Shown piece after piece: positions 17,571 through 26,874 of a DNA stretch of 64,000 nucleotides. The notes below the pieces were generated by a model that saw only the letters and a list, made by a program, of their open reading frames with translations, was not told the DNA's origin and did not search any database. Within the stretch, counting starts at the first letter, position 1; each line of letters starts with the position of its first letter. The stretch comes from Clostridiales bacterium (GTDB taxonomy: Bacteria > Bacillota > Clostridia > Oscillospirales > CAG-272), in contig JAAVYP010000065.1 of the NCBI GenBank assembly GCA_022791195.1, positions 1-64,000 of the forward strand, written 5' to 3'. The translations under genes and the position numbers were made by a program.

Positions 17571-18950
17571 ATGGAAGAAAGGGAACTTGCGCGTGTTGTG
17601 TTGGCGCAGCGTCATTTTTTTGAAGGCGGCACAACACTGGCTGTCAATAATCGAATAGACAATCTAAAAAAACTTCGTGAAGTTATTAAAACATATGAGC
17701 AAGAGATATTCGATGCTTTGTATGCAGATCTCGGTAAAAGTGATTATGAAGTCTATATGTGCGAGGTTGCCCTCGTTCTTGGTGAAATTTCGTTTATGCT
17801 GAAGCATGTGAGACGATTGGCTAAAGATAAACGAGTGAAAACACCGCTTGTTCATATGGCGGCACGCAGCTTTGTAAGACCGTCTCCATTAGGTGCTGTG
17901 TTAATTATGAGCCCGTGGAATTATCCTTTTTTGTTGTCTTTGACGCCTTTGGTGGATGCTTTAGCGGCCGGCAATACAGTCGTTTTAAAGCCGAGCGCTT
18001 ATGCACCACATACAGGGCTGGTGATACAGAAAATCATCAGTGAATGCTTTGATGCGGCCTATGTGCAGGTTGTTTTAGGAGGACGGGAGGCAAACGCCGC
18101 TCTGCTGAAGATCCGGTTTGACGCTATCTTTTTCACCGGCAGCAAATCGGTCGGGCGGGAAGTAATGAAACACGCCGCTGAGCATTTAACGCCGGTGACG
18201 TTGGAGCTTGGCGGCAAAAGTCCATGCATTGTCGATACAAGCGCCAAGCTTACGCTGGCTGCAAGAAGGATTGTTTTCGGCAAGTTTCTGAACGCCGGAC
18301 AGACTTGTGTGGCGCCCGACTATGTTTTGTGTGATGAACGTATCAAAGAAGCGTTGATTGAAGCCTTGGTGAAGGAAATAAAACAGCAGTTTGGCCATTG
18401 TCCCTTAGACAATGACCAATTTGGAAAAATTGTGAATCAAAAGCATTTTGACCGGCTTGTTCAATTAATTGATATGTCTAAAGTCGTGTTTGGTGGCCAT
18501 GCAGATAAGGCGCGTTTAAAAATTGAACCTACTGTGCTTGGTAATATCGGGTGGGATGATGAAATTATGCAGGAAGAAATTTTCGGCCCGCTGCTGCCGA
18601 TTGTGACCTATCGCACCTTTGAAGAGGTACCGGCGAAAATAAACGCGCTGCCTTCGCCGCTGGCGTTGTATATTTTTTCGGAAAATCGCGAACGGATCGA
18701 TTCTGTTTTGAAACAATGCCGCTTTGGCGGCGGCTGTGTGAACGATACGGTTATCCACCTGGCTACGTCTGAAATGGGTTTTGGCGGAGTCGGAGAGAGC
18801 GGCATGGGGGCCTATCATGGTAAAACCGGGTTTGATACGTTTACTCATTATGCCAGCATTGTTGATAAAAAAACATGGTTGGATCTGCCTGTTCGCTATC
18901 AGCCATATCAGCATAAAAACACGGCTTTGATGAAAAAAATGATGAAATAA
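17571..18950 (+). CDS. NAD(P)-dependent aldehyde dehydrogenase (ALDH3-like)
   Basis: This 459-residue aldehyde dehydrogenase is of the short class-3-like form. The cofactor-binding MSPWNYPFLLSLTPLVDALA and the FTGSKSVGREVMKHAAEHL segment precede the general-base Glu in VTLELGGKSPCIVD and the catalytic Cys in NAGQTCVAPDYVL. The C-terminal GGVGESGMGAYHGKTGFDTF is typical. SD GAGGAG lies just before ATG 17571. It probably oxidises medium- or long-chain aldehydes to acids, but substrate range cannot be read from sequence. The gene is monocistronic and is followed by a string of hairpins. Confidence 0.92.
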   Translation: MEERELARVVLAQRHFFEGGTTLAVNNRIDNLKKLREVIKTYEQEIFDALYADLGKSDYEVYMCEVALVLGEISFMLKHVRRLAKDKRVKTPLVHMAARSFVRPSPLGAVLIMSPWNYPFLLSLTPLVDALAAGNTVVLKPSAYAPHTGLVIQKIISECFDAAYVQVVLGGREANAALLKIRFDAIFFTGSKSVGREVMKHAAEHLTPVTLELGGKSPCIVDTSAKLTLAARRIVFGKFLNAGQTCVAPDYVLCDERIKEALIEALVKEIKQQFGHCPLDNDQFGKIVNQKHFDRLVQLIDMSKVVFGGHADKARLKIEPTVLGNIGWDDEIMQEEIFGPLLPIVTYRTFEEVPAKINALPSPLALYIFSENRERIDSVLKQCRFGGGCVNDTVIHLATSEMGFGGVGESGMGAYHGKTGFDTFTHYASIVDKKTWLDLPVRYQPYQHKNTALMKKMMK

Positions 18951-18959
18951 AAGAAGGAA

Positions 18960-19088
18960 GTCTGAAAAATAAATTTTTCAGACAGTGTTTTGTGGCTTTT
19001 GCCGCACGTACTGCGGCAATTCCGGTGGTGTTGCCACCGCAACCAGCAACAACTCCACAAAGAAAGGAAGCTTTTGCTTTGCAAAAGC
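18960..19088 (+). other. String of perfect hairpins between ALDH and hemolysin III genes
   Basis: The interval is almost entirely palindromic. GTCTGAAAAAT/ATTTTTCAGAC (18960-18983) may end the ALDH transcript. TTTGTGG (18989-18995) pairs with CCACAAA (19055-19061) to enclose two hairpins, TTGCCGCA/TGCGGCAA (18999-19019) and GGTGG/CCACC (19024-19038). Then GCTTTTGC-TTT-GCAAAAGC (19070-19088) separates an SD-like AAAGGA from the next ATG. No known RNA family is recognised. Confidence 0.6.
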
Positions 19089-19089
19089 C

Positions 19090-19761
19090 ATGATCGTAAA
19101 AATGAAACAAGAAAAGTCTCCCATTAGAATACCGACCTATTCACTGCACGAGGAATTGATGAATGCCATATCGCACGGCGTTGGTGCTTTGTTCGCTATC
19201 GGCGCCTTGGTGCTTTGTGTTGTGAAAAGTGCGCTGCACGCTGATCCATGGGCGATTGTTTCCAGCGCGATCTATGGGGCTACACTTGTGTTAATGTTTA
19301 CGCTGTCTACTATTTATCATGCCTTGAAAATCAATAAAGCAAAGCGGGTTTTCCGGGTGCTCGACCATTGCGGCGTTTTTTTGGTGGTGGCCGGCAGCTA
19401 TACGCCGTATACGTTGGTGAGCCTTCGTGGACCGCTTGGTTGGACAATCTTTGGCATTATATGGGGATTTACGATTTTAGGCATTGTATTTAATGCGATT
19501 GATGTGGACCGATACAGCACTGTGTCTGCTGTTATTAATTTAATTACCGGCTGGGGGATTTTATTGGCAGTAGTACCATTGGCGCGTGTACTGCCGGGCT
19601 TAGGACTGAGCTTGCTTTTTATAGGCGGACTATGTTATACAGTCGGCGCTGTCCTTTATGCGCTTGGCTCCAAAAGAAAGTTTTTTCATTCGATCTTTCA
19701 TGTTTTTGTTTTAATCGGCGCTATTCTCCATTTTTTCTCTATATTTTTGTATGTCATATAA
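19090..19761 (+). CDS. Hemolysin III family (PAQR) membrane protein
   Basis: This 223-residue, seven-helix protein belongs to the PAQR/hemolysin III (YqfA-like) family. It has the N-terminal YSLHEELMNAISHGVGAL motif with the conserved Glu and His, the middle STIYHALK, the FRVLDHCGVFLVVAGSYTP block and the C-terminal FHSIFHVFVLIGAILHFF. The conserved His and Asp residues bind zinc in characterised relatives. ATG 19090 or 19102 could be the start. The SD-like AAAGGA is 21 bases from 19090, with a perfect hairpin in between. The name is historical; a role in membrane homeostasis is more likely than toxicity. Confidence 0.88.
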   Translation: MIVKMKQEKSPIRIPTYSLHEELMNAISHGVGALFAIGALVLCVVKSALHADPWAIVSSAIYGATLVLMFTLSTIYHALKINKAKRVFRVLDHCGVFLVVAGSYTPYTLVSLRGPLGWTIFGIIWGFTILGIVFNAIDVDRYSTVSAVINLITGWGILLAVVPLARVLPGLGLSLLFIGGLCYTVGAVLYALGSKRKFFHSIFHVFVLIGAILHFFSIFLYVI

Positions 19762-19786
19762 AAAATAAATCATTGGCTGCTGCATC

Positions 19787-19816
19787 TTGTCAAATATAGA
19801 ATCAATGTGGTAAAAT
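19787..19816 (+). promoter_or_regulatory. Promoter of the CmpB-like gene
   Basis: TTGTCA (19787-19792), 18 bases, TAAAAT (19811-19816), the -10 preceded by GTGG. The hexamer overlaps the upstream-most ATG (19815), arguing that translation starts further down at GTG 19866. Confidence 0.65.
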
Positions 19817-19865
19817 GAGTTTACTAAAAAAGTTGTTTTTGTTTTGGCAGGAGGCGGCAGCAGAC

Positions 19866-20681
19866 GTGTTTGAAATTTATTTTTACTTTTTTATATATGC
19901 ATTTTTTGGTTGGTGTACCGAGGTTGTTTTTGCAGCACTCACAACGGGAAAGTTTGTAAACCGCGGTTTTTTGGCAGGTCCTGTGTGTCCTGTATATGGT
20001 TTTGGCATGGTAGCGGTCGTGCTTGCACTGCGGCCGATAGCAGATTTTACCTTTACCTTATTTGTGTGTTCCTGTTTGCTGACAAGCGCTATTGAATTTG
20101 CAACAGGCTATTTGCTGGAGCGTTTTTTTCATGAAAAATGGTGGGACTATTCTGAGGAACATTTCAATATAAAAGGATATGTGTGCCTGAAATTTACTAT
20201 TTTGTGGGGGCTTGCCTGCACGTTTGTCATGAAGATTATTCATCCTTCGTTGGCTTATCTTGTCAGCCGGATTCCGCAAAAAGTGCTGCTTGGCTTATTG
20301 ATCGTCTTTGGCCTTATTATGTTGGCGGATTTTATTTTTACGCTGTCTGTGATTTTGCAGATGAAGCAACGGCTGAAATTGATTGAACAGGTTTCGGGCG
20401 AATTGAAAAAGCTTTCCGATAAGATAGGCACTGGTTTATATGACGGTGTTATGATCGGCGAAAAAGGCGCTGAAAAAGTAAAAAAGATAAGTAATGAGGG
20501 CATAGACAAGATTAAAAATTATACGCAGGAGCAGCAGGAAAAAATAGAGAAACTGAAAGAAAAGCTGGCGGAACTAAAACAAATGCCGTCGGCTGGTTCC
20601 AGACGAATTAAGAAGGCTTTTCCTCGCCTTTGGAAGAATTTTTTAGAGGTGAAGAAAACAAATAAAGAACATGAAGAATAA
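19866..20681 (+). CDS. CmpB-like membrane protein (putative ABC transporter permease family) with coiled-coil tail
   Basis: This ~271-residue protein has four to five membrane helices in the first ~180 residues, followed by a highly charged coiled coil (~residues 185-260, KKIS/KIKNYTQEQQEKIEKLKEK). The N-terminal FFGWCTEVVFAALTTGKFVNRGF and GPVCPVYGFG segments match PF06541, annotated as putative ABC transporter type IV but without proven transport activity. I start it at GTG 19866 because AGGAGG (19849-19854) lies 11 bases upstream and the promoter -10 overlaps the earlier ATG 19815. A triple 18-base repeat spans its stop codon. Family is good, function unknown. Confidence 0.75.
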   Translation: MFEIYFYFFIYAFFGWCTEVVFAALTTGKFVNRGFLAGPVCPVYGFGMVAVVLALRPIADFTFTLFVCSCLLTSAIEFATGYLLERFFHEKWWDYSEEHFNIKGYVCLKFTILWGLACTFVMKIIHPSLAYLVSRIPQKVLLGLLIVFGLIMLADFIFTLSVILQMKQRLKLIEQVSGELKKLSDKIGTGLYDGVMIGEKGAEKVKKISNEGIDKIKNYTQEQQEKIEKLKEKLAELKQMPSAGSRRIKKAFPRLWKNFLEVKKTNKEHEE

Positions 20682-20726
20682 ATACTTCATGAAGAATAAA
20701 TGCTTCGCGAAGAATAAACACCTTAA
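20673..20726 (+). repeat. Three 18-base tandem repeats across a stop codon
   Basis: GAAGAATAAATACTTCAT, GAAGAATAAATGCTTCGC and GAAGAATAAACACCTTAA stand head to tail. The TAA of the CmpB-like gene lies in the first unit. The first two units each contain a short GAAG/CTTC inverted repeat. Confidence 0.8.
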
Positions 20727-20741
20727 AAAAATAAGTGCCTG

Positions 20742-20776
20742 AAAAAAGAACAAGCCGAAAAAGCTTGTTCTTTTTT
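20742..20776. terminator. Bidirectional terminator
   Basis: AAAAAAGAACAAGC pairs with GCTTGTTCTTTTTT around CGAAAAA, between two convergent genes. Confidence 0.92.
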
Positions 20777-20856
20777 GATTTGTTCTGCATATGAAATTTA
20801 GCTTAATCATATCAAAACAATTTACGTTTGGAACGAATTTGTTGTATGACATTTGT

Positions 20857-22281
20857 TTATAGGATATTGTTTTCCATTTCCATGGCGGCATCAAAGGCAA
20901 GATCGGAGGAATACGGCAAGTATTCAGGCGGTTTTTCCTGCAAACATTCCGGGCATACATAATGGCCGAATTTGTTTCGTATACAGAGCCGCTCATAGGT
21001 TTGCAGCTTGGTTGCGTAACAATATTCACAATGGAAATAAAGTGTTTTTGGCTTTCTGGCGATTGAATAGCGATTATAGTAGTTTATAAGACGCTGCCCG
21101 CTACTATCATAATCCGAAAGGGCAGCCTTCACCTTGTCTCTTGCGCGAATCAGGGCGGCGGTTCGTTTCACCGAACAGTGCAGCTCATCAATTAAAAATA
21201 AAAGAGCGTCCGCACTTTCTACAAAGAGCTGATCGGAAAGCAAAGAACCTTCAAAAAGCATAGAGGAGGGTCTGGTGCCGTCAAATAACGCTTCGCCGCC
21301 GTTAAATGACAAGTGAGATGTTTTAATATCAATCATTTGCAAATTTGTAATTTGCGCGATTAATTTAATGCGGCTTTTCAGAAATTTTTTATCGCCGGTT
21401 GCATCGTAATAATCTTTGGCGCATAGTGCAGCAAAAGCGGGTGTTACCGTATTAGGCAGGGCGCCTTTTTTAATGGGTTCGTAATCGGCTGATGCGCTGT
21501 AAGGCATAAATCCATTGACCTGATACAGGGTCAGCAGGTAGTCAATAATGCTTTTTGCCCGATCAATTTGTTTGGCGGCAAGCAGGGTTTGCAAATATTC
21601 TCTTTGTTTGCTGATAATGCATTCACAAAAATAGGTAGAAGCAATTACACCGCCGTTTTTGCTTTGCTTATTGATAATCTCCTGTATGTTTTTATGGTTT
21701 AACAAACGGTCTGATTTTTCAGCAATACGTTGATAAATGGTGTTATAAGAGGGAATCTCATTATCTAATTTATAAAATTCAGATGGATCGCCGCTGATAA
21801 AGTAAAGAAAGCTGTTGCCTGTTTGTATATCAATCAAGCCGTTTTCTCTGATTGTGCAATTACCGCGGGCGGCAATAAGCAGAAGGCTTTCTTCTTTGGT
21901 GGAAAGACCAGTCGAAAATGCATATCCTTTCGGCAGGGCAATGATCGCCCTTTGCATTTTGCTTGTGTGCTTGTAAACGGTAAAAGAAGCGCCTGGCGGC
22001 ACGCATATTTTAAACGTCGTCCGATCATAAGTATCAATTTTTCGTACAAAAATGCACTCTTCCGGATCAATTAGATCAGTACAACGGAACTGCAGATGAT
22101 CATTGTGATTCATTTGCATAAAAACATCAGCATCATCGGCATGCTGAACCTTTGTTTTGACAATTTCCTTGCACAGCAATGAGCAAAAAGCAGGCCCGCT
22201 GATGGACGGTGCGTGAATGCTCATAATGTTCGGGCCATCAATAGCGGCAATCATTTTGCCATTCCCTATATATTTCATCAT
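20857..22281 (-). CDS. Unidentified protein: sandwich plus alpha/alpha-toroid-like region with C-terminal zinc ribbon
   Basis: This ~474-residue protein is not one I can name. The first ~170 residues look like a beta-rich domain (MKYIGNGKMIAAIDGPNIM). Residues ~190-400 are helical with GFMPYSASADYEPIKKG, NTVTPAFAALCAKDYYDATG and FEGSLLSDQLFVESADALL. This resembles the six-hairpin architecture of GH15/GH65-like enzymes. A zinc ribbon follows near the C-terminus (CEYCYATK, then CPECLQE). Either of two adjacent ATG codons (22281, 22278) may start it, with GGAG just upstream. It lies 84 bases downstream of trmL on the same strand. No signal peptide is visible, so it is probably cytoplasmic. Confidence 0.65.
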   Translation of the reverse strand: MMKYIGNGKMIAAIDGPNIMSIHAPSISGPAFCSLLCKEIVKTKVQHADDADVFMQMNHNDHLQFRCTDLIDPEECIFVRKIDTYDRTTFKICVPPGASFTVYKHTSKMQRAIIALPKGYAFSTGLSTKEESLLLIAARGNCTIRENGLIDIQTGNSFLYFISGDPSEFYKLDNEIPSYNTIYQRIAEKSDRLLNHKNIQEIINKQSKNGGVIASTYFCECIISKQREYLQTLLAAKQIDRAKSIIDYLLTLYQVNGFMPYSASADYEPIKKGALPNTVTPAFAALCAKDYYDATGDKKFLKSRIKLIAQITNLQMIDIKTSHLSFNGGEALFDGTRPSSMLFEGSLLSDQLFVESADALLFLIDELHCSVKRTAALIRARDKVKAALSDYDSSGQRLINYYNRYSIARKPKTLYFHCEYCYATKLQTYERLCIRNKFGHYVCPECLQEKPPEYLPYSSDLAFDAAMEMENNIL

Positions 22282-22364
22282 AATCTCCGTTTCTGCCATG
22301 CATCATTTCGGTTTCACCAATGAGCCAATGCCATTATCAATGATACATATAAACGGCATGTATT

Positions 22365-22871
22365 TTATTTTGATGGCTCAGGCCATTTATAGCGGGTCAA
22401 TTCTCCCGTATTTTTCATGTTACAAAATGCTTGCTGACGAAGCACCTCATAAACACCGATTGCGACTGAATTAGAAAGATTCAGCGACCGTCGCTGGTCG
22501 AGCATCGGAATGCGCACACATTGTTCCGGGTGCTCATAAAGCAGTTCCTCGGGCAGGCCTTTCGTCTCTTTCCCGAATACGAGAAAAACCTCCTCCGGAT
22601 AGACGGGATCTGCGTAGGTGTGGGTTGCTTTTGTTGTGAAAAAATAAAGGGCTTTGTCTTGATATTTGGATAAAAATGCCTGCAGCGAATCGTGATATTC
22701 AATCTGAAGCTGATGCCAGTAATCTAACCCCGCGCGTTTGAGTTTTTTATCATCAATGGAAAAGCCAAGCGGCTTTACTAAATGGAGGACGGCGCCTGTA
22801 GCGGCACATGTGCGTGCAATATTGCCAGTGTTTTGCGGAATTTCTGGTTCGACGAGTACAATATGAATCAT
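22365..22871 (-). CDS. trmL: tRNA (cytidine(34)-2'-O)-methyltransferase
   Basis: This 168-residue SPOUT methyltransferase 2'-O-methylates the wobble base of certain leucine tRNAs. The N-terminus IHIVLVEPEIPQNTGNIART, the LVFGKETKGLPEELL loop and the C-terminal RSLNLSNSVAIGVYEVLRQ form the knotted SAM site. Length matches the family. The gene precedes the unidentified 474-residue gene on the same strand. tRNA-Leu(GAG) is encoded elsewhere in this window. Confidence 0.94.
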   Translation of the reverse strand: MIHIVLVEPEIPQNTGNIARTCAATGAVLHLVKPLGFSIDDKKLKRAGLDYWHQLQIEYHDSLQAFLSKYQDKALYFFTTKATHTYADPVYPEEVFLVFGKETKGLPEELLYEHPEQCVRIPMLDQRRSLNLSNSVAIGVYEVLRQQAFCNMKNTGELTRYKWPEPSK

Positions 22872-22981
22872 CTAAATGGGTACTCCTTGTCAAAAAATGT
22901 CATGCCTATCTTAACAATTATAGAACAATTGACTGCGTTTTTCAAGAAGTTTACAAAAAATATTTTATTGATACTGCTTTT

Positions 22982-22991
22982 GTGGTATAAT
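22982..22991 (+). promoter_or_regulatory. Extended -10 promoter of secA
   Basis: GTGGTATAAT contains a perfect -10 (22986-22991) with a TGG extension. There is no good -35 at the right distance. The palindrome at 22993-23015 follows after one base. Confidence 0.72.
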
Positions 22992-22992
22992 A

Positions 22993-23015
22993 GAAGCAAA
23001 TCTTTGATTTGCTTC
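22993..23015 (+). repeat. Perfect palindrome at the secA transcription start
   Basis: GAAGCAAATC and GATTTGCTTC pair perfectly around TTT, one base after the -10 hexamer. The same sequence family occurs at 13540-13562 (metK) and 36360-36382 (permuted binding protein). It could be a repressor operator or a 5'-terminal mRNA hairpin. A second hairpin, GCCGCC/GGCGGC, lies at 23091-23108 before secA. Confidence 0.7.
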
Positions 23016-23142
23016 GCTTTTCGCTGTTTGAATGCGTAAGGTGGTTTTTGTCGATCAAAACAAACGTTAGTTATATATAAAATGCAACAACAGCCGCCGG
23101 TGAGGCGGCGATTCATGATAAACAAAGAACGGAGAAGGACAT

Positions 23143-25890
23143 ATGGGATTAATCAACACATTATTTGGTACTTATTCGGCAAGACAAGTCAAAAAGCTTC
23201 TGCCGATTGTCAATGCAATCGAAGCCCTTTCGGATCAATATGCTTCTATGAGCGATACAGAGTTAAGAGAGCAAACTGATGTTTTGCGCCAGCGATTGTC
23301 GCAGGGGGAAAGCTTAGATGATATTTTGCCGGATGCTTTCGCTGTCGTGCGAGAAGCGGATGATCGGGTTCTTGGCAAGCGTCCTTTCCGCGTTCAGCTG
23401 ATCGGCGGCATTGTGCTGCATCAGGGCCGCATTGCCGAAATGAAAACCGGTGAGGGAAAAACCTTGGTTGCGACGCTGCCGGCTTATTTAAATGCGCTGA
23501 CCGGGCAGGGCGTACATATTGTGACGGTCAATGAATATCTGGCGCGTGTTGGCTCTGAAGAAATGGGACGGGTGTACAATTTTCTTGGCCTTAGCTGCGG
23601 ACTTATCTGTCATGGGCAAACGCCGGCTGAAAAACAGGCGGCTTATGGTGCGGATATAACCTATGGCACGAATAATGAATATGGCTTTGATTATTTAAGA
23701 GACAATATGGTCATTTATAAAGAACGAATGGTGCAGCGGGGTCACGCTTTTGCTATTGTGGATGAGGTGGACTCGATTTTGATTGATGAAGCCAGAACAC
23801 CGCTGATCATTTCGGGAGAGGGCGAAAAGTCGACCGCCGAGTATGACAGAGCCGCCCATTTTGTTTCAAAGCTTAAAGAATTTCGGATTAAGGAATTAGA
23901 GAATAAAGAATATACAGAAGATGTAGTTGACACAGGTGACGCCGATTATATCGTGGATGAAAAAGCCAGAACAGCGGTTTTGACAGCAAACGGCATCGCC
24001 AAGGCGGAAAACTATTATAATGTGGAAAACTTCACAGATGATGAAAATTCTACCTTGTATCACCATGTAACACAGGCGATCAAGGCCCGCGGCGTGATGA
24101 AGCGTGATGTTGACTATGTGCTGAAAGACGGCCAGATTTTGATTGTTGACTCTTTTACCGGCCGTATTATGCCGGGCCGCCGGTACAACGAGGGACTGCA
24201 TCAGGCCATTGAAGCCAAAGAGGGCGTAAAGGTGCAGAAAGAGTCACGCACGCTGGCTTCGATTACTTTTCAGAACTTTTTCAGATTGTATCATAAATTG
24301 TCGGGTATGACCGGTACGGCACTGACCGAGGAAACCGAATTCAGAGAAATCTATCAGCTGGATGTGGTCGAGGTGCCGACCAATATGCCTATGATTCGGA
24401 AGGATCATAACGATGTGGTCTATAAATCGGTGGCGGCTAAGTATGATGCGATTGTTGAACAGGTAAAAGCCTGCCACGAAAAGGGGCAGCCGGTGCTGGT
24501 GGGTACGGTTTCGGTTGAAAAATCAGAAGAACTGTCGAAAAAGTTAGCGAAAAACGGCATTAAACATACCGTTTTGAATGCCAAACATCACGAAAAAGAG
24601 GCCGAAATTGTGGCCATGGCTGGTAAACTTGGCACGGTTACGATTGCTACGAATATGGCGGGGCGCGGTACCGATATCATGCTGGGCGGCAATCCTGAAT
24701 TTTTAGCCAAGCAGGAAATGCGCCGTTTGGATTATGAAGAGGATATTATCGGCGCTGCTATGGGTACGGCTGACACCGACGATGAAGAGATTTTGGCGGC
24801 TCGTGCGGTGTTCAAAGAACTGTATGACCGGTATAAAAAAGAGATTGAACCTGAATACGAAAAGGTGGTTCAAGCGGGCGGTTTATTCATCATCGGTACC
24901 GAGCGGCATGAATCCAGGCGAATTGACAACCAGTTAAGAGGACGTTCAGGCCGGCAGGGCGACCCCGGTGAAACGCGGTTTTATCTTTCGTTAGAGGATG
25001 ATTTAATGCGGCTGTTCGGCAGTGAACGAATTTTATCGATGGTCAACCGTCTTGGCCTGCCGGATGATCAGCCCATTGACGCTAAAATTTTGTCCAATTC
25101 AATTGAATCGGCGCAAAAACGGTTAGAGGATCAGAACTTTACCCGCCGTAAGCATGTGCTTGAATATGATGATGTGATGAATCAGCAGCGCAATATCATC
25201 TATGCACAGCGTAAAGAGGTATTGGACGGCGCCGATCTGCATGATAAAATTTTGACCATGATGAAGAGTACGGTGGAAGAGCTGGTTAACATCAGCACTG
25301 CATCTGAACTGCCCGAAGAATGGAATTTTGAGCAGATTAAACAGGACCTTCGCCCTTTGTGCACGCCGGATGATTTTCAGTACACCAATGATGATTTCAA
25401 CACGCTTACGGCTGAATCGATTAAAGAGCTGTTAAACAAGCGCGCGTTGGATTTATATGCCCAAAAGGAAGCAATGTTCGCTGAAGAGGGCATGGATATG
25501 CGCGAAATTGAGCGCGTGATTCTATTGCAGGCAGTTGATATGCATTGGATGGCCCATTTAGACAATATGGACGCACTGAAGGGCGGCGTAGGGCTCAATG
25601 CCTATGCGCAGCGCAATCCGATCACCGAGTACCGCATTGCCGGCGCTGATATGTTTGAAGCGATGGTCAATGAGATTCGCGAAGACACCGTTCGGGCCAT
25701 TTGGGCAGTCATGCCTAAAAAGGCGCCTGTAGAGCGTAAAGCAGTGGCGAAAGTGACCTCTGAGGGCTTTGAAGGGGCAGGCGGCGAAAAGAAAAAACAA
25801 ACGCCTGTGAAAGCCGAGCAAAAGGTAGGGCGCAATGATCCCTGTCCTTGCGGCAGTGGCAAGAAATACAAGAAATGCTGCGGACAGTAA
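23143..25890 (+). CDS. secA: Preprotein translocase ATPase SecA
   Basis: This 915-residue motor drives secretory proteins through SecYEG. It has the N-terminal motor with [20 protein letters not shown] and the DEAD-like [19 protein letters not shown]. The preprotein cross-linking domain, the second motor domain ([27 protein letters not shown]) and the C-terminal zinc-binding [15 protein letters not shown] tail for SecB or membrane contact follow. SD GGAGAAGGA precedes ATG 23143. Length is normal. The leader of ~145 bases has a palindrome at its predicted 5' end. Signal peptidase I (32953) and a YidC fusion (33531) in the same window act in the same export route. Confidence 0.98.
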   Translation: MGLINTLFGTYSARQVKKLLPIVNAIEALSDQYASMSDTELREQTDVLRQRLSQGESLDDILPDAFAVVREADDRVLGKRPFRVQLIGGIVLHQGRIAEMKTGEGKTLVATLPAYLNALTGQGVHIVTVNEYLARVGSEEMGRVYNFLGLSCGLICHGQTPAEKQAAYGADITYGTNNEYGFDYLRDNMVIYKERMVQRGHAFAIVDEVDSILIDEARTPLIISGEGEKSTAEYDRAAHFVSKLKEFRIKELENKEYTEDVVDTGDADYIVDEKARTAVLTANGIAKAENYYNVENFTDDENSTLYHHVTQAIKARGVMKRDVDYVLKDGQILIVDSFTGRIMPGRRYNEGLHQAIEAKEGVKVQKESRTLASITFQNFFRLYHKLSGMTGTALTEETEFREIYQLDVVEVPTNMPMIRKDHNDVVYKSVAAKYDAIVEQVKACHEKGQPVLVGTVSVEKSEELSKKLAKNGIKHTVLNAKHHEKEAEIVAMAGKLGTVTIATNMAGRGTDIMLGGNPEFLAKQEMRRLDYEEDIIGAAMGTADTDDEEILAARAVFKELYDRYKKEIEPEYEKVVQAGGLFIIGTERHESRRIDNQLRGRSGRQGDPGETRFYLSLEDDLMRLFGSERILSMVNRLGLPDDQPIDAKILSNSIESAQKRLEDQNFTRRKHVLEYDDVMNQQRNIIYAQRKEVLDGADLHDKILTMMKSTVEELVNISTASELPEEWNFEQIKQDLRPLCTPDDFQYTNDDFNTLTAESIKELLNKRALDLYAQKEAMFAEEGMDMREIERVILLQAVDMHWMAHLDNMDALKGGVGLNAYAQRNPITEYRIAGADMFEAMVNEIREDTVRAIWAVMPKKAPVERKAVAKVTSEGFEGAGGEKKKQTPVKAEQKVGRNDPCPCGSGKKYKKCCGQ

Positions 25891-25924
25891 TGTTATATTT
25901 TGATTAGTATGAATAACGTCAACG

Positions 25925-25960
25925 AAAAACCCCAACGGCTGTACAGTCGTTGGGGTTTTG
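25925..25960. terminator. Bidirectional terminator between secA and the cytidylyltransferase operon
   Basis: AAAACCCCAACG pairs with CGTTGGGGTTTT around a 10-base loop, between convergent genes. Confidence 0.92.
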
Positions 25961-25983
25961 TTATGTAAGATATTGACGAATGT

Positions 25984-26874
25984 TTATGAAAGCTCGTAGG
26001 TTGGATCTAACGCCTTTAATTCGCGGAAGGTATCAATTTCAATAATATCGTCGAACGAGCATTTGCGAACTGACACTTTGTAATCATCTGCAAAATATTC
26101 AAGCGGAATGTTGTCCCAATAGCGTTCTTTGCCGCCGGGCGCATTGTAAATTTCTGCGATGTGAGAGGCCAGCTTGGCGCCGTCGCTTTCAGACCAATAG
26201 GAAATGCCAATCATGTGGTGGCAGTTTGTTCCCCCTACCATCACTTTGGTGATCACATCATTTTTGGTTTCAAAGCACCAGTCGTCAGTTACTTTTACCG
26301 GAACGCCCAGATAATTGGAGCTGTATTGATATTTTGTGATCAGCGCTTCGTTATATAGCAGAAGATCACCTTCCAAGACATATGCGTTTTGCAGCAAAAA
26401 CCGCACGCACATGAGTGAAGAAATGTTGTTTGCTTCATTAAAGGCCGAATTTTCGATAAATTTGATGTTGGGATATTTATATAAGAGCTGGTCAAACTGT
26501 TCAGCTAAATAGCCCCTGACAATATAAATCTCTTCAATACCGGCGTGGGTGACAGCGTCAAGCAGGGTATCGATGATCCGGCGTCCCTTGACACGTACTA
26601 ATGGTTTAGGGGTGTTCAGCGTGATAGGTACCATGCGGGAGCCAAAGCCTGCCGCAATAAAAATAGCGCGTTTTACCCGATAAGGCTCTAAAGCGGCCAG
26701 TCCTTTTTGTGTGATGCCTTTGTTGCAGACCAAGCCGTTTTCGGTCAGGGAAGACAGTGTTTTATTGACAATGCCGAGCGACATGCCGGTGGCCTCTGCC
26801 AATTCGCGCTGTGTGCTGAACGTATTGGATTTTTCAATCGTAGTTAAAAGATCAAACTGTTTTTTTGTTAACAT
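25984..26874 (-). CDS. Winged-helix/LicC-type nucleotidyltransferase fusion
   Basis: This 296-residue protein joins two domains. Residues ~1-65 are a MarR-like winged helix (KKQFDLLTTIEKSNTFSTQR, then ELAEATGMSLGIVNKTLSSL). Residues ~70-296 are a sugar/choline nucleotidyltransferase with AIFIAAGFGSRMVPITLNTP, KPLVRVKGRRIIDTLLDA and VLEGDLLL. LicC of pneumococcus makes CDP-choline and PntC activates 2-aminoethylphosphonate; this domain is of that kind. The HTH could sense the activated ligand or control the operon. ATG 26874 overlaps the permease end by 23 bases. Last gene of a binding-protein/ATPase/permease operon, so the importer probably supplies the aminoalcohol or phosphonate that is then activated with CTP. 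The substrate is inferred. Confidence 0.82.
   Translation of the reverse strand: MLTKKQFDLLTTIEKSNTFSTQRELAEATGMSLGIVNKTLSSLTENGLVCNKGITQKGLAALEPYRVKRAIFIAAGFGSRMVPITLNTPKPLVRVKGRRIIDTLLDAVTHAGIEEIYIVRGYLAEQFDQLLYKYPNIKFIENSAFNEANNISSLMCVRFLLQNAYVLEGDLLLYNEALITKYQYSSNYLGVPVKVTDDWCFETKNDVITKVMVGGTNCHHMIGISYWSESDGAKLASHIAEIYNAPGGKERYWDNIPLEYFADDYKVSVRKCSFDDIIEIDTFRELKALDPTYELS

Noticed and set aside
18985-19089. N-terminal extension of the hemolysin III protein from 18985
   Set aside because: The extra residues are translated hairpin DNA with no SD and no similarity to the family.
20673-20726. CRISPR array
   Set aside because: The repeats are 18-base direct tandem units with no spacers and no cas genes nearby.
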